Assembly: GCA_050953365.1 (NCBI GenBank)
Contig: JBMNMN010000009.1
Location: 124,001-188,000, forward strand
Origin: UBA1426 sp050953365
GTDB lineage: Bacteria > Bacillota > Clostridia > Peptostreptococcales > Anaerovoracaceae
Length of the DNA: 64,000 nucleotides
Reading direction: 5' to 3'
The stretch's first letter is position 1; each line of letters starts with the position of its first letter. The position numbers were made by a program, and so were the translations under genes. The notes under the pieces were generated by a model. It was not told where the DNA came from and ran no database searches. It saw only the letters and a program-made list of their open reading frames with translations. Shown piece after piece: positions 25,776 to 33,735 of the stretch.

Positions 25776-26339
25776 TCAGTTAAATTCACTGGTAAAGGGT
25801 TCGCTGGCATCGAAGTGGCCCATAAGGCTTTCCACCGGCTCGCCTTTCACAAGAAATTGAATCTTATCCACGGCGCCGCCGCCTTCAAACATATATGCAT
25901 TATGAATCAATGTCTGCACAATCTGTCCGATGAAAAACCCTTCCTGCATGGATCCCCCGCCGGAACCGATGCTTCCAAAGTCCACGATCAGTATTGTTTC
26001 GTCCTCTTCACTGACGGCAACGCGGTCAAAGATCACATCCTGCCCGATTACAGTTCCCACTCCTTGACTTTCCGCCGTCTTCAGCGCCTCAAGCATGACG
26101 ATCCAGGGGTTTTCGCCTTCCGCCACTTGAATCGTCCTGCTTTCCGTCAGATAATGATCCAGTGATTCGTCCCCGGTTTCCACATATGCATCGTTGGTAA
26201 AATATAGTTCCACCGTATATTCTACGGGTTCTGAAATTCCCGGAACTTCCGGCCCGCCGTTATCCTGGGCGCAGCCTGCCAAGGCCGTCAGTAACAGCAC
26301 CGCCAAAAGTCCCCATAAGTATGTTTTTCTCCGTCTCAT
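25776..26339 (-). CDS. GerMN-domain lipoprotein
   Basis: This secreted lipoprotein has about 187 residues. An Arg-rich start is followed by a hydrophobic signal and the lipobox LAGC (about residues 20-23), so it should be anchored on the outer face of the membrane. The rest (about residues 40-170) matches the GerMN/sporulation-and-germination domain: PWIVMLEALKTAES, DFGSIGSGG, IVQTLIHNAYMFEGG. GerM proteins act at the forespore-mother cell interface, but single GerMN lipoproteins also occur in non-sporulating species. AAGGTGA lies 5 nt before the ATG at 26339; a GTG three codons earlier is possible. It sits between glmS and ahcY, 60 and 68 bp apart. Confidence 0.82.
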   Translation of the reverse strand: MRRRKTYLWGLLAVLLLTALAGCAQDNGGPEVPGISEPVEYTVELYFTNDAYVETGDESLDHYLTESRTIQVAEGENPWIVMLEALKTAESQGVGTVIGQDVIFDRVAVSEEDETILIVDFGSIGSGGGSMQEGFFIGQIVQTLIHNAYMFEGGGAVDKIQFLVKGEPVESLMGHFDASEPFTSEFN

Positions 26340-26399
26340 ATTAATCACCTTCCATCCCCTCGCGTCACCGCCTTGCCCTTTCGGGTTTTTATCGCATCT

Positions 26400-28229
26400 C
26401 TATTCCACCGTAACGGATTTGGCCAGGTTCTTGGGTTTATCGATATCGCAGCCCCGGAAACGGGCCACATGGTATGCAAAAAGCTGCAGGGGTATTACCG
26501 CCAGTATGGGTGTAAACGTATCCTGGCAGTCCGGAATATATATAACACGATCCGCATGTCCTTCCAGCTGCTTGCAGCTTTCCTGCGCCACACCGACCAC
26601 AAATGCGCCTCTGGCTTTTACCTCCTGAATGTTGGACAGCATCTTCTCAAACAATCGGTTTTGGGTGGCTAAAGCCACAACAAGGGTATCCAGCTCAACC
26701 AGGGCAATGGTGCCGTGCTTGAGTTCGCCGGCAGCCACGGCAAAGGAATTGATGTAGGAAATTTCCTTAAGCTTGAGGGATCCTTCATAGGATACCGCGC
26801 AATCCGTACCTCTTCCTATAAAGAAGACCTGAGTCTTCATATACAGTTGCTTAGCTATCCCTTCAATCTCCGCGTCCAGCTTCAATATGGCGCTGATCTT
26901 TTCCGGCAGACCTGTCAATTCGGCTACGAGCTCGCTCCTTTGTTCCGACGAGATACAACCCTTAACGCTTCCCATATAGAGCGCCAGCAAATACATAGAA
27001 ATCAACTGAGTTGTATAAGCTTTCGTGGACGCAACGGCGATTTCCGGCCCTGCCCAAGTGTAGAACACATAGTCGGATTCTCTTGCTACAGAGCTTCCCA
27101 CCACATTGACCACGGAAAGCACCCTTGCGCCTCTTGCCTTTGCCTCCCGCAGGGCTGCCAGAGTGTCCAGCGTTTCCCCGGACTGGCTGATGGCAATGAA
27201 CAAAGTCCTGTCGTCCACAAAGGGTTCCCTGTATCGAAACTCTGAGGCCACGTCCACCTCTACGGGAATTTGCGCAAATTTTTCAATGACGTATTTCCCT
27301 ATCAACCCCGCATGATATGCGGTGCCGCAGGCAACGATATAAACCTTGCTGAACCCCTCAATGTCTTCTTTTGTTAATTCAATTCCATCCAAACGTATCC
27401 GTCCGTCGGGAAGAAGTCTGCGGCTCAGGGTTTCCTCTACGGCCTTGGGTTGGTCGTAGATCTCCTTCAACATGAAGTGGTCGTAACCTTCCTTTTCCGC
27501 CGCCGCCGCATCCCAGGTGACGTGGAAAACGTCCCGCTTCACTTCTTCCCTGTTCTGGTTATAAATCGTTATGTGGTCCTTCGTGAGGACCACAGTTTCA
27601 TTGTTTTCAATCAGGTAGATTTCTCTGACATGCTTCAGAAGAGCCGGTATATCGGAGGCGATAAAGTTACAGCCTTTCCCGATTCCCGCAACAAGAGGGC
27701 TATCCTTCCGGACCGCCACCAGCTTATCCGGCTCATAGCTGCAAACAACTCCAATGGCATAGGCGCCCCGCATCATCTCCACAGCCCGATAGACTGCATC
27801 TGTCAGATCGCCGTCATAATAAATGCCGATAAGCTGGGCAATGACTTCCGTATCCGTTTCCGAGACGAAACGTATGCCGTGCTCTCTTGAAAGCCATTGT
27901 TTCAGTTCGGCATAATTCTCAATGATGCCGTTGTGGACCACCGCTATGGTTCCGTCCATATTTGCATGAGGATGGGCATTTACATCCGTGGGAGCCCCAT
28001 GGGTCGCCCATCTCGTATGACCTATTCCGATGTGGCTGTCGTATTCCGCGTCCGCAGCAGCCAACTCCAGGTTGCTGATTCGGCCGGCGCACTTTCGAAT
28101 CTGTACGGCGCCGTCAAGATATAATGCAATCCCCGCCGAATCATAACCCCGATACTCCAGTTTCTTTAATCCGTCTATAATGACCTCTTTCGCCGATCCG
28201 CTTCCAATGTATCCAACAATACCGCACAT
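26400..28229 (-). CDS. glmS: Glutamine-fructose-6-phosphate aminotransferase
   Basis: GlmS makes glucosamine-6-phosphate from fructose-6-phosphate and glutamine, the first step to UDP-GlcNAc and peptidoglycan. The 609-residue protein starts MCGIVGYIG with the nucleophile Cys2, has the N-terminal glutaminase domain (GHTRWATHG, HNGIIENY) and two SIS domains (IAISQSGETLDTLAAL; FIGRGTDCAVSYEGSLKLKEISY), and ends with KNLAKSVTVE. It begins 9 bp after glmM, leaving no room for a glmS ribozyme leader. Confidence 0.97.
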   Translation of the reverse strand: MCGIVGYIGSGSAKEVIIDGLKKLEYRGYDSAGIALYLDGAVQIRKCAGRISNLELAAADAEYDSHIGIGHTRWATHGAPTDVNAHPHANMDGTIAVVHNGIIENYAELKQWLSREHGIRFVSETDTEVIAQLIGIYYDGDLTDAVYRAVEMMRGAYAIGVVCSYEPDKLVAVRKDSPLVAGIGKGCNFIASDIPALLKHVREIYLIENNETVVLTKDHITIYNQNREEVKRDVFHVTWDAAAAEKEGYDHFMLKEIYDQPKAVEETLSRRLLPDGRIRLDGIELTKEDIEGFSKVYIVACGTAYHAGLIGKYVIEKFAQIPVEVDVASEFRYREPFVDDRTLFIAISQSGETLDTLAALREAKARGARVLSVVNVVGSSVARESDYVFYTWAGPEIAVASTKAYTTQLISMYLLALYMGSVKGCISSEQRSELVAELTGLPEKISAILKLDAEIEGIAKQLYMKTQVFFIGRGTDCAVSYEGSLKLKEISYINSFAVAAGELKHGTIALVELDTLVVALATQNRLFEKMLSNIQEVKARGAFVVGVAQESCKQLEGHADRVIYIPDCQDTFTPILAVIPLQLFAYHVARFRGCDIDKPKNLAKSVTVE

Positions 28230-28238
28230 ATATTTGTC

Positions 28239-29588
28239 CTAACCCATTCTCTTTGTAATCAGAGTAGCAAGTCCCTCTGCCAATTTAGTTATAGCCTCTA
28301 TATCCTTGCCTTCCAGCATAACGCGAACCAGTGGCTCCGTCCCCGAAGGACGAATTAAAACCCGTCCCTCTCCGGCCATAAGCTCCTCGACTCTTTTAAT
28401 TTCCGCCGCAATTTCCGGATCGCTGCTGTATTTTTTCTTGTTTTCGTTCTTAATACGGGCATTTTTAAGAACCTGGGGATAAATGGTCACCTCGTCGGCA
28501 AGTTCGGAAAGTTTCCTTCCGCTGTGCTTCAACGCTTTCAGCAGCTGAAGAGCCGTGAGAATTCCGTCCCCGGTGGTGCTGTAATCAAGGAATATGATAT
28601 GCCCGGACTGTTCACCGCCGATAACGCAACCGGTTTTTAACATGCTTTCCAGGACATAACGATCTCCCACCTGGGTTACATCTACTTTTCCGCCGATACT
28701 TTCAATGGCTTTATGGAAACCCAGGTTGCTCATTACCGTAGCCGTTACTTTATTGTCATGCAATTTACCCTGCTCCTTGAGCATCTTGGCGCAAATATAA
28801 ATCATCTTGTCTCCGTCAACGACTCTGCCTTTCTCATCTACGGAAATAAGACGATCCGCATCTCCGTCAAATGCAAGCCCCAGGTCTGCTTTTTCTTCCA
28901 AGACTCTTTGCTGCAGCGCCTCCGGGTGGGTAGAACCGCAACCGGCGTTAATATTCAGACCGTCAGGTGAGTTTCCTAAAACGATGACTTGAGCGCCCAG
29001 ATCTTTAAGCACCTTCTCCGCCACCCGATAGGCAGCGCCGTTAGCGCAGTCTATGACCAGATTCATCCCTTCAAGGCTGACGTCAATGGTGCTTTTCAGG
29101 AACTCCGCGTAGCGCTCCGCTCCGTCGTCCATGGCCTCAAAACAGCGGCCGAGCCTGTCACCTTCGATGTGGCTGTTCACATCTATATCTCTGACGATAA
29201 TGTCCTCAATCTCATCTTCAATATCGTCATCCAGCTTAAAACCTTCGCTGTTAAAAAATTTGATCCCATTGAACTCATACGTATTATGGGATGCGGAAAT
29301 TACTACGCCTGCGTCGGCTTTCATATGTCTCACAAGATACGCTATGGCGGGAGTGGGAAGAACCCCAACCTTGATCACATTCCCTCCCATGGACAAAATG
29401 CCGGCGGTAATGGCATTCTCCAGCAAATCTCCCGAGAGCCTGGTGTCTTTACCGATCAATACGAGAGGTTTTGGATTGCTTTTCCCAAGAACATACGCCC
29501 CCACCTTTCCAAGGTTGAAAGCCAGATCCGGTGTCAGCTCCGTATTTGCAACGCCTCTCACGCCATCCGTTCCAAAAAGTCTACTCAT
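28239..29588 (-). CDS. glmM: Phosphoglucosamine mutase
   Basis: GlmM converts glucosamine-6-phosphate to glucosamine-1-phosphate on the way to UDP-GlcNAc. The 449-residue protein starts MSRLFGTDGVRGVAN, has the phosphoserine loop VVISASHNTYEFNGIKFF (Ser near residue 100), the metal-binding loop AFDGDADRL and the sugar-phosphate loop RPSGTEPLVRVM. Its start overlaps the end of cdaR by 8 nt and glmS follows after 9 bp: the conserved cdaA-cdaR-glmM arrangement. In other Firmicutes GlmM binds CdaA and inhibits it, linking wall precursor supply to c-di-AMP level. Confidence 0.97.
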   Translation of the reverse strand: MSRLFGTDGVRGVANTELTPDLAFNLGKVGAYVLGKSNPKPLVLIGKDTRLSGDLLENAITAGILSMGGNVIKVGVLPTPAIAYLVRHMKADAGVVISASHNTYEFNGIKFFNSEGFKLDDDIEDEIEDIIVRDIDVNSHIEGDRLGRCFEAMDDGAERYAEFLKSTIDVSLEGMNLVIDCANGAAYRVAEKVLKDLGAQVIVLGNSPDGLNINAGCGSTHPEALQQRVLEEKADLGLAFDGDADRLISVDEKGRVVDGDKMIYICAKMLKEQGKLHDNKVTATVMSNLGFHKAIESIGGKVDVTQVGDRYVLESMLKTGCVIGGEQSGHIIFLDYSTTGDGILTALQLLKALKHSGRKLSELADEVTIYPQVLKNARIKNENKKKYSSDPEIAAEIKRVEELMAGEGRVLIRPSGTEPLVRVMLEGKDIEAITKLAEGLATLITKRMG

Positions 29589-30822
29589 TCGAATTCTCCT
29601 GTTCCGTATCTAGAATTGTGATATGGATCTCCGAGGGATCCACAGTAATATTATGCAAAGGCACCTTTGAGGATACCAATATGGGCACAGTATGACTTCC
29701 GGTTTTTAAACCTTCCATGTCAATGTAAAGCTCCAGCTGATCCGGTTGAAGCTGTTCCACTACCTGGGTTCTGCCGGTAACTGAAACAATAACCTCCGCC
29801 ACATCCGTGTTTACGGTCTTTCCCTTTGTCAGGCCGTCTAAGAGGATATCATCTGCCGTAAACCGGAACTGCTTCGTCTCTGTTTTCTCGATGGTAACTC
29901 CTGCGGTAATCGCCGGATTCTTCTTCGACAACTCCACGCCTTCAGGAAGCTGCAAGGTGAGCGGGATTTTTGCATTATTTGTTATTCCCGTGATATCGAT
30001 GGGTTCCGCGCGGACTGATGCAATGTCCTGAAGCGCCGCTTTCGTACCCTTTATCAGAACGGATTGCGGTACATCGATTTCTGCTCCATATCCGTCGGCC
30101 AAGTTGCCCACCATTTCCACCACAAGGGGAACTTCCTTAACCTGCAGCAGCCTTGCGGACACATTTACGTAACTGGAAGAGAGCCTTACATTTTCAACGA
30201 TCATTTCCGCTTTATTTAAAGGAACCACTTCGCTCTGAACGGTTCTTTTTTCCGCCGACAGATCTTCAACATCGATATATACTCTCACTTCATCCACATC
30301 TTCCACAGCGGATTTCGCTCCGGTAACCTCAATCTCGGCGGGCCTGAGTTCCACGTCCCCTTCCTCCGTATTTGCCGGGAACGCTCCTCTGTAGACAACG
30401 CTCACAGGTTTGCTTAGGGCTACCAGATCCTCTATGGTAACTTGAATTTTGGCAGATCTCACCTCAATAAGCTTCAACCCCGCCGGTACTTTCACATTGA
30501 CCGGGATATAGTTTTCTCCCTTGCTCCAACCAAAGAGATCCGCCTCGGCTACAATGTCTTCACTGGAAACCTTCATAATATCCGCGCGTCTTCCCTCCAC
30601 CACCACATCCACCATATACTCACCGTCGCCGGCAATGGCCAGCTGCCTGGCGGTAAGGGATTGGATGTTCAGAAGCTGAACGGGTACTCTCGAGATCGTC
30701 TCCTCTTTGGTGGGGTTCACTTGGATGATTACATAGGACCAGAGTAGCAGTGCAATAATTATGGAGAGAATAATGCTAATGGTGCGGCCGCTGTCGGGTT
30801 TCTTGTTTTTATTGTCCTGCAT
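29581..30822 (-). CDS. cdaR: YbbR-domain regulator of c-di-AMP synthase
   Basis: This is a single-pass membrane protein of 413 residues with an N-terminal transmembrane helix (about residues 13-33, ISIILSIIIALLLWSYVIIQV) and an extracellular part of four YbbR repeats, recognisable by recurring segments such as VDVVVEGRRADI, EVTGAKSAVEDV, VLIKGTKAALQDI and VSVTGRTQVVEQL. In Bacillus and relatives it binds CdaA and tunes its activity. The start overlaps the cdaA end by 14 nt and the end overlaps glmM by 8 nt, so translation is tightly coupled. Confidence 0.93.
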   Translation of the reverse strand: MQDNKNKKPDSGRTISIILSIIIALLLWSYVIIQVNPTKEETISRVPVQLLNIQSLTARQLAIAGDGEYMVDVVVEGRRADIMKVSSEDIVAEADLFGWSKGENYIPVNVKVPAGLKLIEVRSAKIQVTIEDLVALSKPVSVVYRGAFPANTEEGDVELRPAEIEVTGAKSAVEDVDEVRVYIDVEDLSAEKRTVQSEVVPLNKAEMIVENVRLSSSYVNVSARLLQVKEVPLVVEMVGNLADGYGAEIDVPQSVLIKGTKAALQDIASVRAEPIDITGITNNAKIPLTLQLPEGVELSKKNPAITAGVTIEKTETKQFRFTADDILLDGLTKGKTVNTDVAEVIVSVTGRTQVVEQLQPDQLELYIDMEGLKTGSHTVPILVSSKVPLHNITVDPSEIHITILDTEQENSNE

Positions 30823-31660
30823 TGCCGCCTCCTTTTCTCTTGAACAACTTAGCGATGAAATTCTTTACATCGTCGTCGGCCATCTGACTCAAATACAAGT
30901 TCAGCAAGGTTTTTTCCACAGTCTTTATGTCTAAAAACCGGGATAACTTGCCGTCAATGGCAATTGAGATGATGCCTGTTTCCTCCGATACGATCAATGC
31001 GATGGCGTCGGAGTTCTCCGTAATTCCGATTCCTGCTCTGTGCCGGGTTCCCAGATCCTTGCTGAGGGTTCTGTTTTGAGTCAATGGCAGAACACAGCCC
31101 GCTGCCACTACCCGGTCTCCTCTAATAATGCAGGCGCCGTCGTGAAGGGGCGCCCCCGGATAAAAGATGGCTCCCAAAAGCCTTTCCGTAACCACCGCGT
31201 CCATTTCCGTACCGGATTCTATGATATCGTTCAAGGTCGTCTCTCGTTCGATGATCAACAATGCGCCTATCTTGTGAACAGAAAAATAATCAACCGCCTT
31301 GATGATGGTAGATGTAATGGATTTTGCTTTTTCTTTGTTCATCTCGCCGAATTGTTTTCTGATAAACTTGCTTCGTCCGATGTACTCCAGACCTCTGCGC
31401 AGCTCCGGCTGAAATACGATAATCAAGGCGATGACACCTAATGTCAGAGTTCCTTCCAGGAGCCAGTTCAGGGTATATAAGTTTAAAATGTCGGAAAGGA
31501 ATGTGGCCACAACCAGAATCAAAAGTCCTTTTACAAGCTGCTCCGCTCTCGTTTCGCGAATGAAAGTCATAACTTTATACACAACAAAAGCCACGATTGT
31601 CACATCGATGACATCCGTGACGCTAAAGCTTGCAAACATGTTTGTTACCACATCGGTCAT
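30809..31660 (-). CDS. cdaA: Diadenylate cyclase CdaA (c-di-AMP synthase)
   Basis: This membrane-bound enzyme makes c-di-AMP from two ATP. The 283-residue protein has three N-terminal membrane helices (within residues 15-85) and a DAC domain with the catalytic DGA motif (PLHDGACII) and the RHR motif (GTRHRAGIG). c-di-AMP controls osmolyte and potassium uptake and wall homeostasis. It heads the cdaA-cdaR-glmM-glmS cluster. A TGATATAAT extended -10 lies about 26 bp upstream at 31686-31694. Confidence 0.96.
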   Translation of the reverse strand: MTDVVTNMFASFSVTDVIDVTIVAFVVYKVMTFIRETRAEQLVKGLLILVVATFLSDILNLYTLNWLLEGTLTLGVIALIIVFQPELRRGLEYIGRSKFIRKQFGEMNKEKAKSITSTIIKAVDYFSVHKIGALLIIERETTLNDIIESGTEMDAVVTERLLGAIFYPGAPLHDGACIIRGDRVVAAGCVLPLTQNRTLSKDLGTRHRAGIGITENSDAIALIVSEETGIISIAIDGKLSRFLDIKTVEKTLLNLYLSQMADDDVKNFIAKLFKRKGGGNAGQ

Positions 31661-31685
31661 TGTTTCCGGCTCCTTAAAGGAGATT

Positions 31686-31694
31686 ATTATATCA
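31686..31694 (-). promoter_or_regulatory. Extended -10 promoter of the cdaA operon
   Basis: TGATATAAT on the minus strand. The palindrome CTTATC-GAA-GATAAG at 31702-31716 lies directly upstream, where a -35 or an operator would sit. No good -35 was found. Confidence 0.5.
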
Positions 31695-31742
31695 TAATAA
31701 TCTTATCGAAGATAAGGTTAGATTTCAATAGAAAATTGAAAG

Positions 31743-31769
31743 GGGGCCGGAAGCGAATCTCCCGACCCC
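31743..31769 (-). terminator. Rho-independent terminator after hpf
   Basis: On the minus strand GGGGTCGGGA pairs with TTCCGGCCCC (10 bp including G-T pairs), with a 7-nt loop, followed by a T-rich tail (CTTTCAATTTTCT). It lies 16 bp past the hpf stop and separates hpf from the cdaA promoter. Confidence 0.75.
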
Positions 31770-31784
31770 ACAGTAGAAAAACCA

Positions 31785-32315
31785 TCAATAATTCGGTTCC
31801 AAAAGACCGTAATTTCCGTCTTTTCTCTTATAGACTACATTTACCATATCCGTTTCCATATTCAGGAAAATATAGAACGTATGTTGAAGAAGTTCCATCT
31901 GCATAATGGCCTCGTCCTGGGTCATGGGCATCAAGTCGAATTTCTTTCTCCTGACAAGGACATTCTCCTCCATCTCTTTGTCCGGGCTTTCCGGCAGATT
32001 CGCAAAGATAAATTCTTTGTGATCCTTGTGCTTCCTTTGCAGCTTCGTCTTAAACCTGGACATCTGCGTAGACAATTTGTCCACAATTCTGTCGACACCG
32101 CTGTAGATGTCATTGGTTTCCTCCTCTGCACGGAAAATCGTCCCTTTGGCATTGATGGTCGCCTCGATCTTCTGACGCCCTTTTTCCATCGTCAGCGTAA
32201 CATTGGCGACAATGTCTTTCGAGAAGTATTTGCCCAGCTTTTCAAATTTGGATTCGATGGTTTGTTTGAGATGATCACTGGCGTTGAAATTTTTGCTGGT
32301 AATGATGACTCTCAT
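31785..32315 (-). CDS. hpf: Ribosome hibernation promoting factor, long form
   Basis: Long HPF (also called RaiA/YvyD) binds the 30S subunit and joins ribosomes into inactive 100S dimers in stationary phase or stress. The 176-residue protein has the N-terminal S30AE domain (VIITSKNFNASDHLKQTIESKFEKL) and a C-terminal dimerisation domain (VRRKKFDLMPMTQDEAIMQMELLQHTFYIFLN). The ATG at 32315 is preferred (AAGGGGG 7 nt upstream) over one two codons earlier, whose spacing is too short. A structured RNA matching the raiA motif lies upstream on the same strand. Confidence 0.95.
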   Translation of the reverse strand: MRVIITSKNFNASDHLKQTIESKFEKLGKYFSKDIVANVTLTMEKGRQKIEATINAKGTIFRAEEETNDIYSGVDRIVDKLSTQMSRFKTKLQRKHKDHKEFIFANLPESPDKEMEENVLVRRKKFDLMPMTQDEAIMQMELLQHTFYIFLNMETDMVNVVYKRKDGNYGLLEPNY

Positions 32316-32358
32316 GCTCATTCCCCCTTTTTGTTAATGAGAACTCCTTTTAAATAAT

Positions 32359-32364
32359 TATACT
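32359..32364 (-). promoter_or_regulatory. -10 element of hpf
   Basis: A perfect TATAAT (minus strand) lies 43 bp before the hpf start. No -35 of housekeeping type is clear, so an alternative sigma factor or activator is possible. Confidence 0.4.
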
Positions 32365-32506
32365 ACAAAACCAATACCATTCCTTTTTTGCGGGAAAAAT
32401 ATTTATTCATTTGCCGTGACAAAGGAGTTATTGTATTCTCTTCGCTATCCCCCGAATCTTGTCGAATTCTGAAAATTATTATTACTTCAGTCTGTTCTGT
32501 TGAAAC

Positions 32507-32715
32507 TGTGGATAACTCTGTGCATAATTGAAAAATGAAGATTTGATTTGTGGACATATATTCGCGTCGTGAATATTAATAAATATTCATTATCTGATTT
32601 GCCACACCACTCGGCCTTTGATTTTTCAACTACGCGCAGATGAATAAATATTAATTATTTTCCATACAATCTTTTTCCCCGTAATTTCGCCCTTTTTTTA
32701 TATCCTTGTGGATAA
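32507..32715. other. AT-rich gene-free stretch with two perfect DnaA-box sequences
   Basis: Between the hpf promoter and the structured RNA about 350 bp carry no gene. TGTGGATAA (the complement of the DnaA box TTATCCACA) occurs at 32507-32515 and 32707-32715, with a near match, TGTGGACAT, around 32549. An AT-rich palindrome, TGAATATT-AAT-AAATATTCA, lies between. No dnaA, dnaN or rpmH is nearby, so a chromosomal origin is unlikely. Confidence 0.35.
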
Positions 32716-32718
32716 TAT

Positions 32719-32928
32719 GAATCGGATAATGGAATTGCCCGGCTGACCTGGTCTTTGACCCCACACTCGCCTGTCGGTTTTTGTCGCTTGATGAAGCGCT
32801 ACCGAAGGACTTACACCTAGGCTACGCCATGATCGTTGCCGCTTTGCGGTCCAACTTACGTGGGTCCTTTTGCCCGTAGCTGGCATGGACTTTCAACCAC
32901 AGACCCGGACAATTCCATTATCCGATTC
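32719..32928 (-). ncRNA. Structured RNA, probable raiA motif RNA
   Basis: A 210-nt segment is closed by two 24-nt arms (32719-32742 and 32905-32928) that pair completely with one G-U pair in the minus-strand RNA. Inside are small hairpins CCGC-AAA-GCGG, CGCTT-CATC-AAGCG and GGTC-AAA-GACC, and two crossing pairings (CCATG with CATGG, GCTAC with GTAGC) that would make a pseudoknot. No open frame fits it. It lies between comF and hpf on their strand, where the raiA motif RNA, a conserved RNA of about 200 nt in Firmicutes and Actinobacteria, is typically found. The identification rests on position, size and fold, not on an alignment. Loss of raiA RNA affects sporulation or aggregation in some Clostridia; its mechanism is unknown. 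Confidence 0.72.
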
Positions 32929-32976
32929 TTTCACCGCAAAGCCTTTCAAGATTATGCTCTGCGAACTTCCGGCCTC

Positions 32977-33717
32977 TTACTGACCTGTATCCATTCCCGC
33001 TGCAAAAGTTACCACATAAACCCGATGGGCGCCCGATTCTTTCAATACGTCGCTGCAGGCTTCCGTCGTACTCCCTGTGGTGAAAATATCATCCACAAGC
33101 AGCACTGTTTTTCCGTATATATTTTCTTTTACCCATTTTGCCGCGGTAAAAACACCTTGTACATTTTTCCTTCTCTGCGCCGCGCCGAGTCCGCTCATGG
33201 GCGGTGTATCACATACACGGATCAATAGATCCGGGTAATACGGCTTGTTCAGACGCAGGGAAATAGACTTTGCCAACAGTCCAGCCTGATTATAGCCTCT
33301 CCGCCTCTCTTTCTTTTTATACATAGGAACTGCCGTCACCAGGTCCGGTTCCAGCCCCTCGGCAACAATCCGCTCTGCCATCAGTTCTGCGAAATGTGAG
33401 GCCAGATAATCCTTATCTTTATATTTTAACTGATGGATCAGATTTCTCTCTGTCATTCCGTAGCCTGCGCAGGTATATCCTCTGTCGAAGCTCCTCTGCC
33501 TCTCCGCGCATTCGCTGCAGAGCCCTGTGTCGGACTGCGCCGCCATGGGCTTTCCGCAGCAGCCGCAGGTTATCTTGTTCGCCCATTGTATATGCCTGAC
33601 GCAGAATGGACAGAGAGAGTAAGGCAAGCCATCGTCGATGGGTCTGCCGCAGTTGATGCAATAAATATTCGAAGGATAGATCAGGTCCAGCAATGAGGAC
33701 CAAAGCTCCATTATCAT
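32977..33717 (-). CDS. comF: ComF family phosphoribosyltransferase-like protein
   Basis: This 246-residue cytoplasmic protein has an N-terminal zinc-binding region with several paired cysteines (CINCGRP, LCPFC, CGCCGKP, LCSEC) and a C-terminal type I phosphoribosyltransferase fold with the PRPP-binding motif VLLVDDIFTTGSTT. ComF/ComFC proteins help bring incoming single-stranded DNA into recombination during natural transformation. It starts 18 bp after recD2. The symbol is at family level; a ComFA helicase is not next to it. Its 3' end lies 48 bp before the structured RNA. Confidence 0.9.
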   Translation of the reverse strand: MIMELWSSLLDLIYPSNIYCINCGRPIDDGLPYSLCPFCVRHIQWANKITCGCCGKPMAAQSDTGLCSECAERQRSFDRGYTCAGYGMTERNLIHQLKYKDKDYLASHFAELMAERIVAEGLEPDLVTAVPMYKKKERRRGYNQAGLLAKSISLRLNKPYYPDLLIRVCDTPPMSGLGAAQRRKNVQGVFTAAKWVKENIYGKTVLLVDDIFTTGSTTEACSDVLKESGAHRVYVVTFAAGMDTGQ

Positions 33718-33735
33718 AACAGAACTCCATCCGCA

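Noticed and set aside
28230..28238. glmS ribozyme leader
   Set aside because: Only 9 bp separate glmM and glmS, so there is no room.
32507..32715. Replication origin
   Set aside because: Two DnaA boxes alone are not enough and none of the usual origin genes is near.
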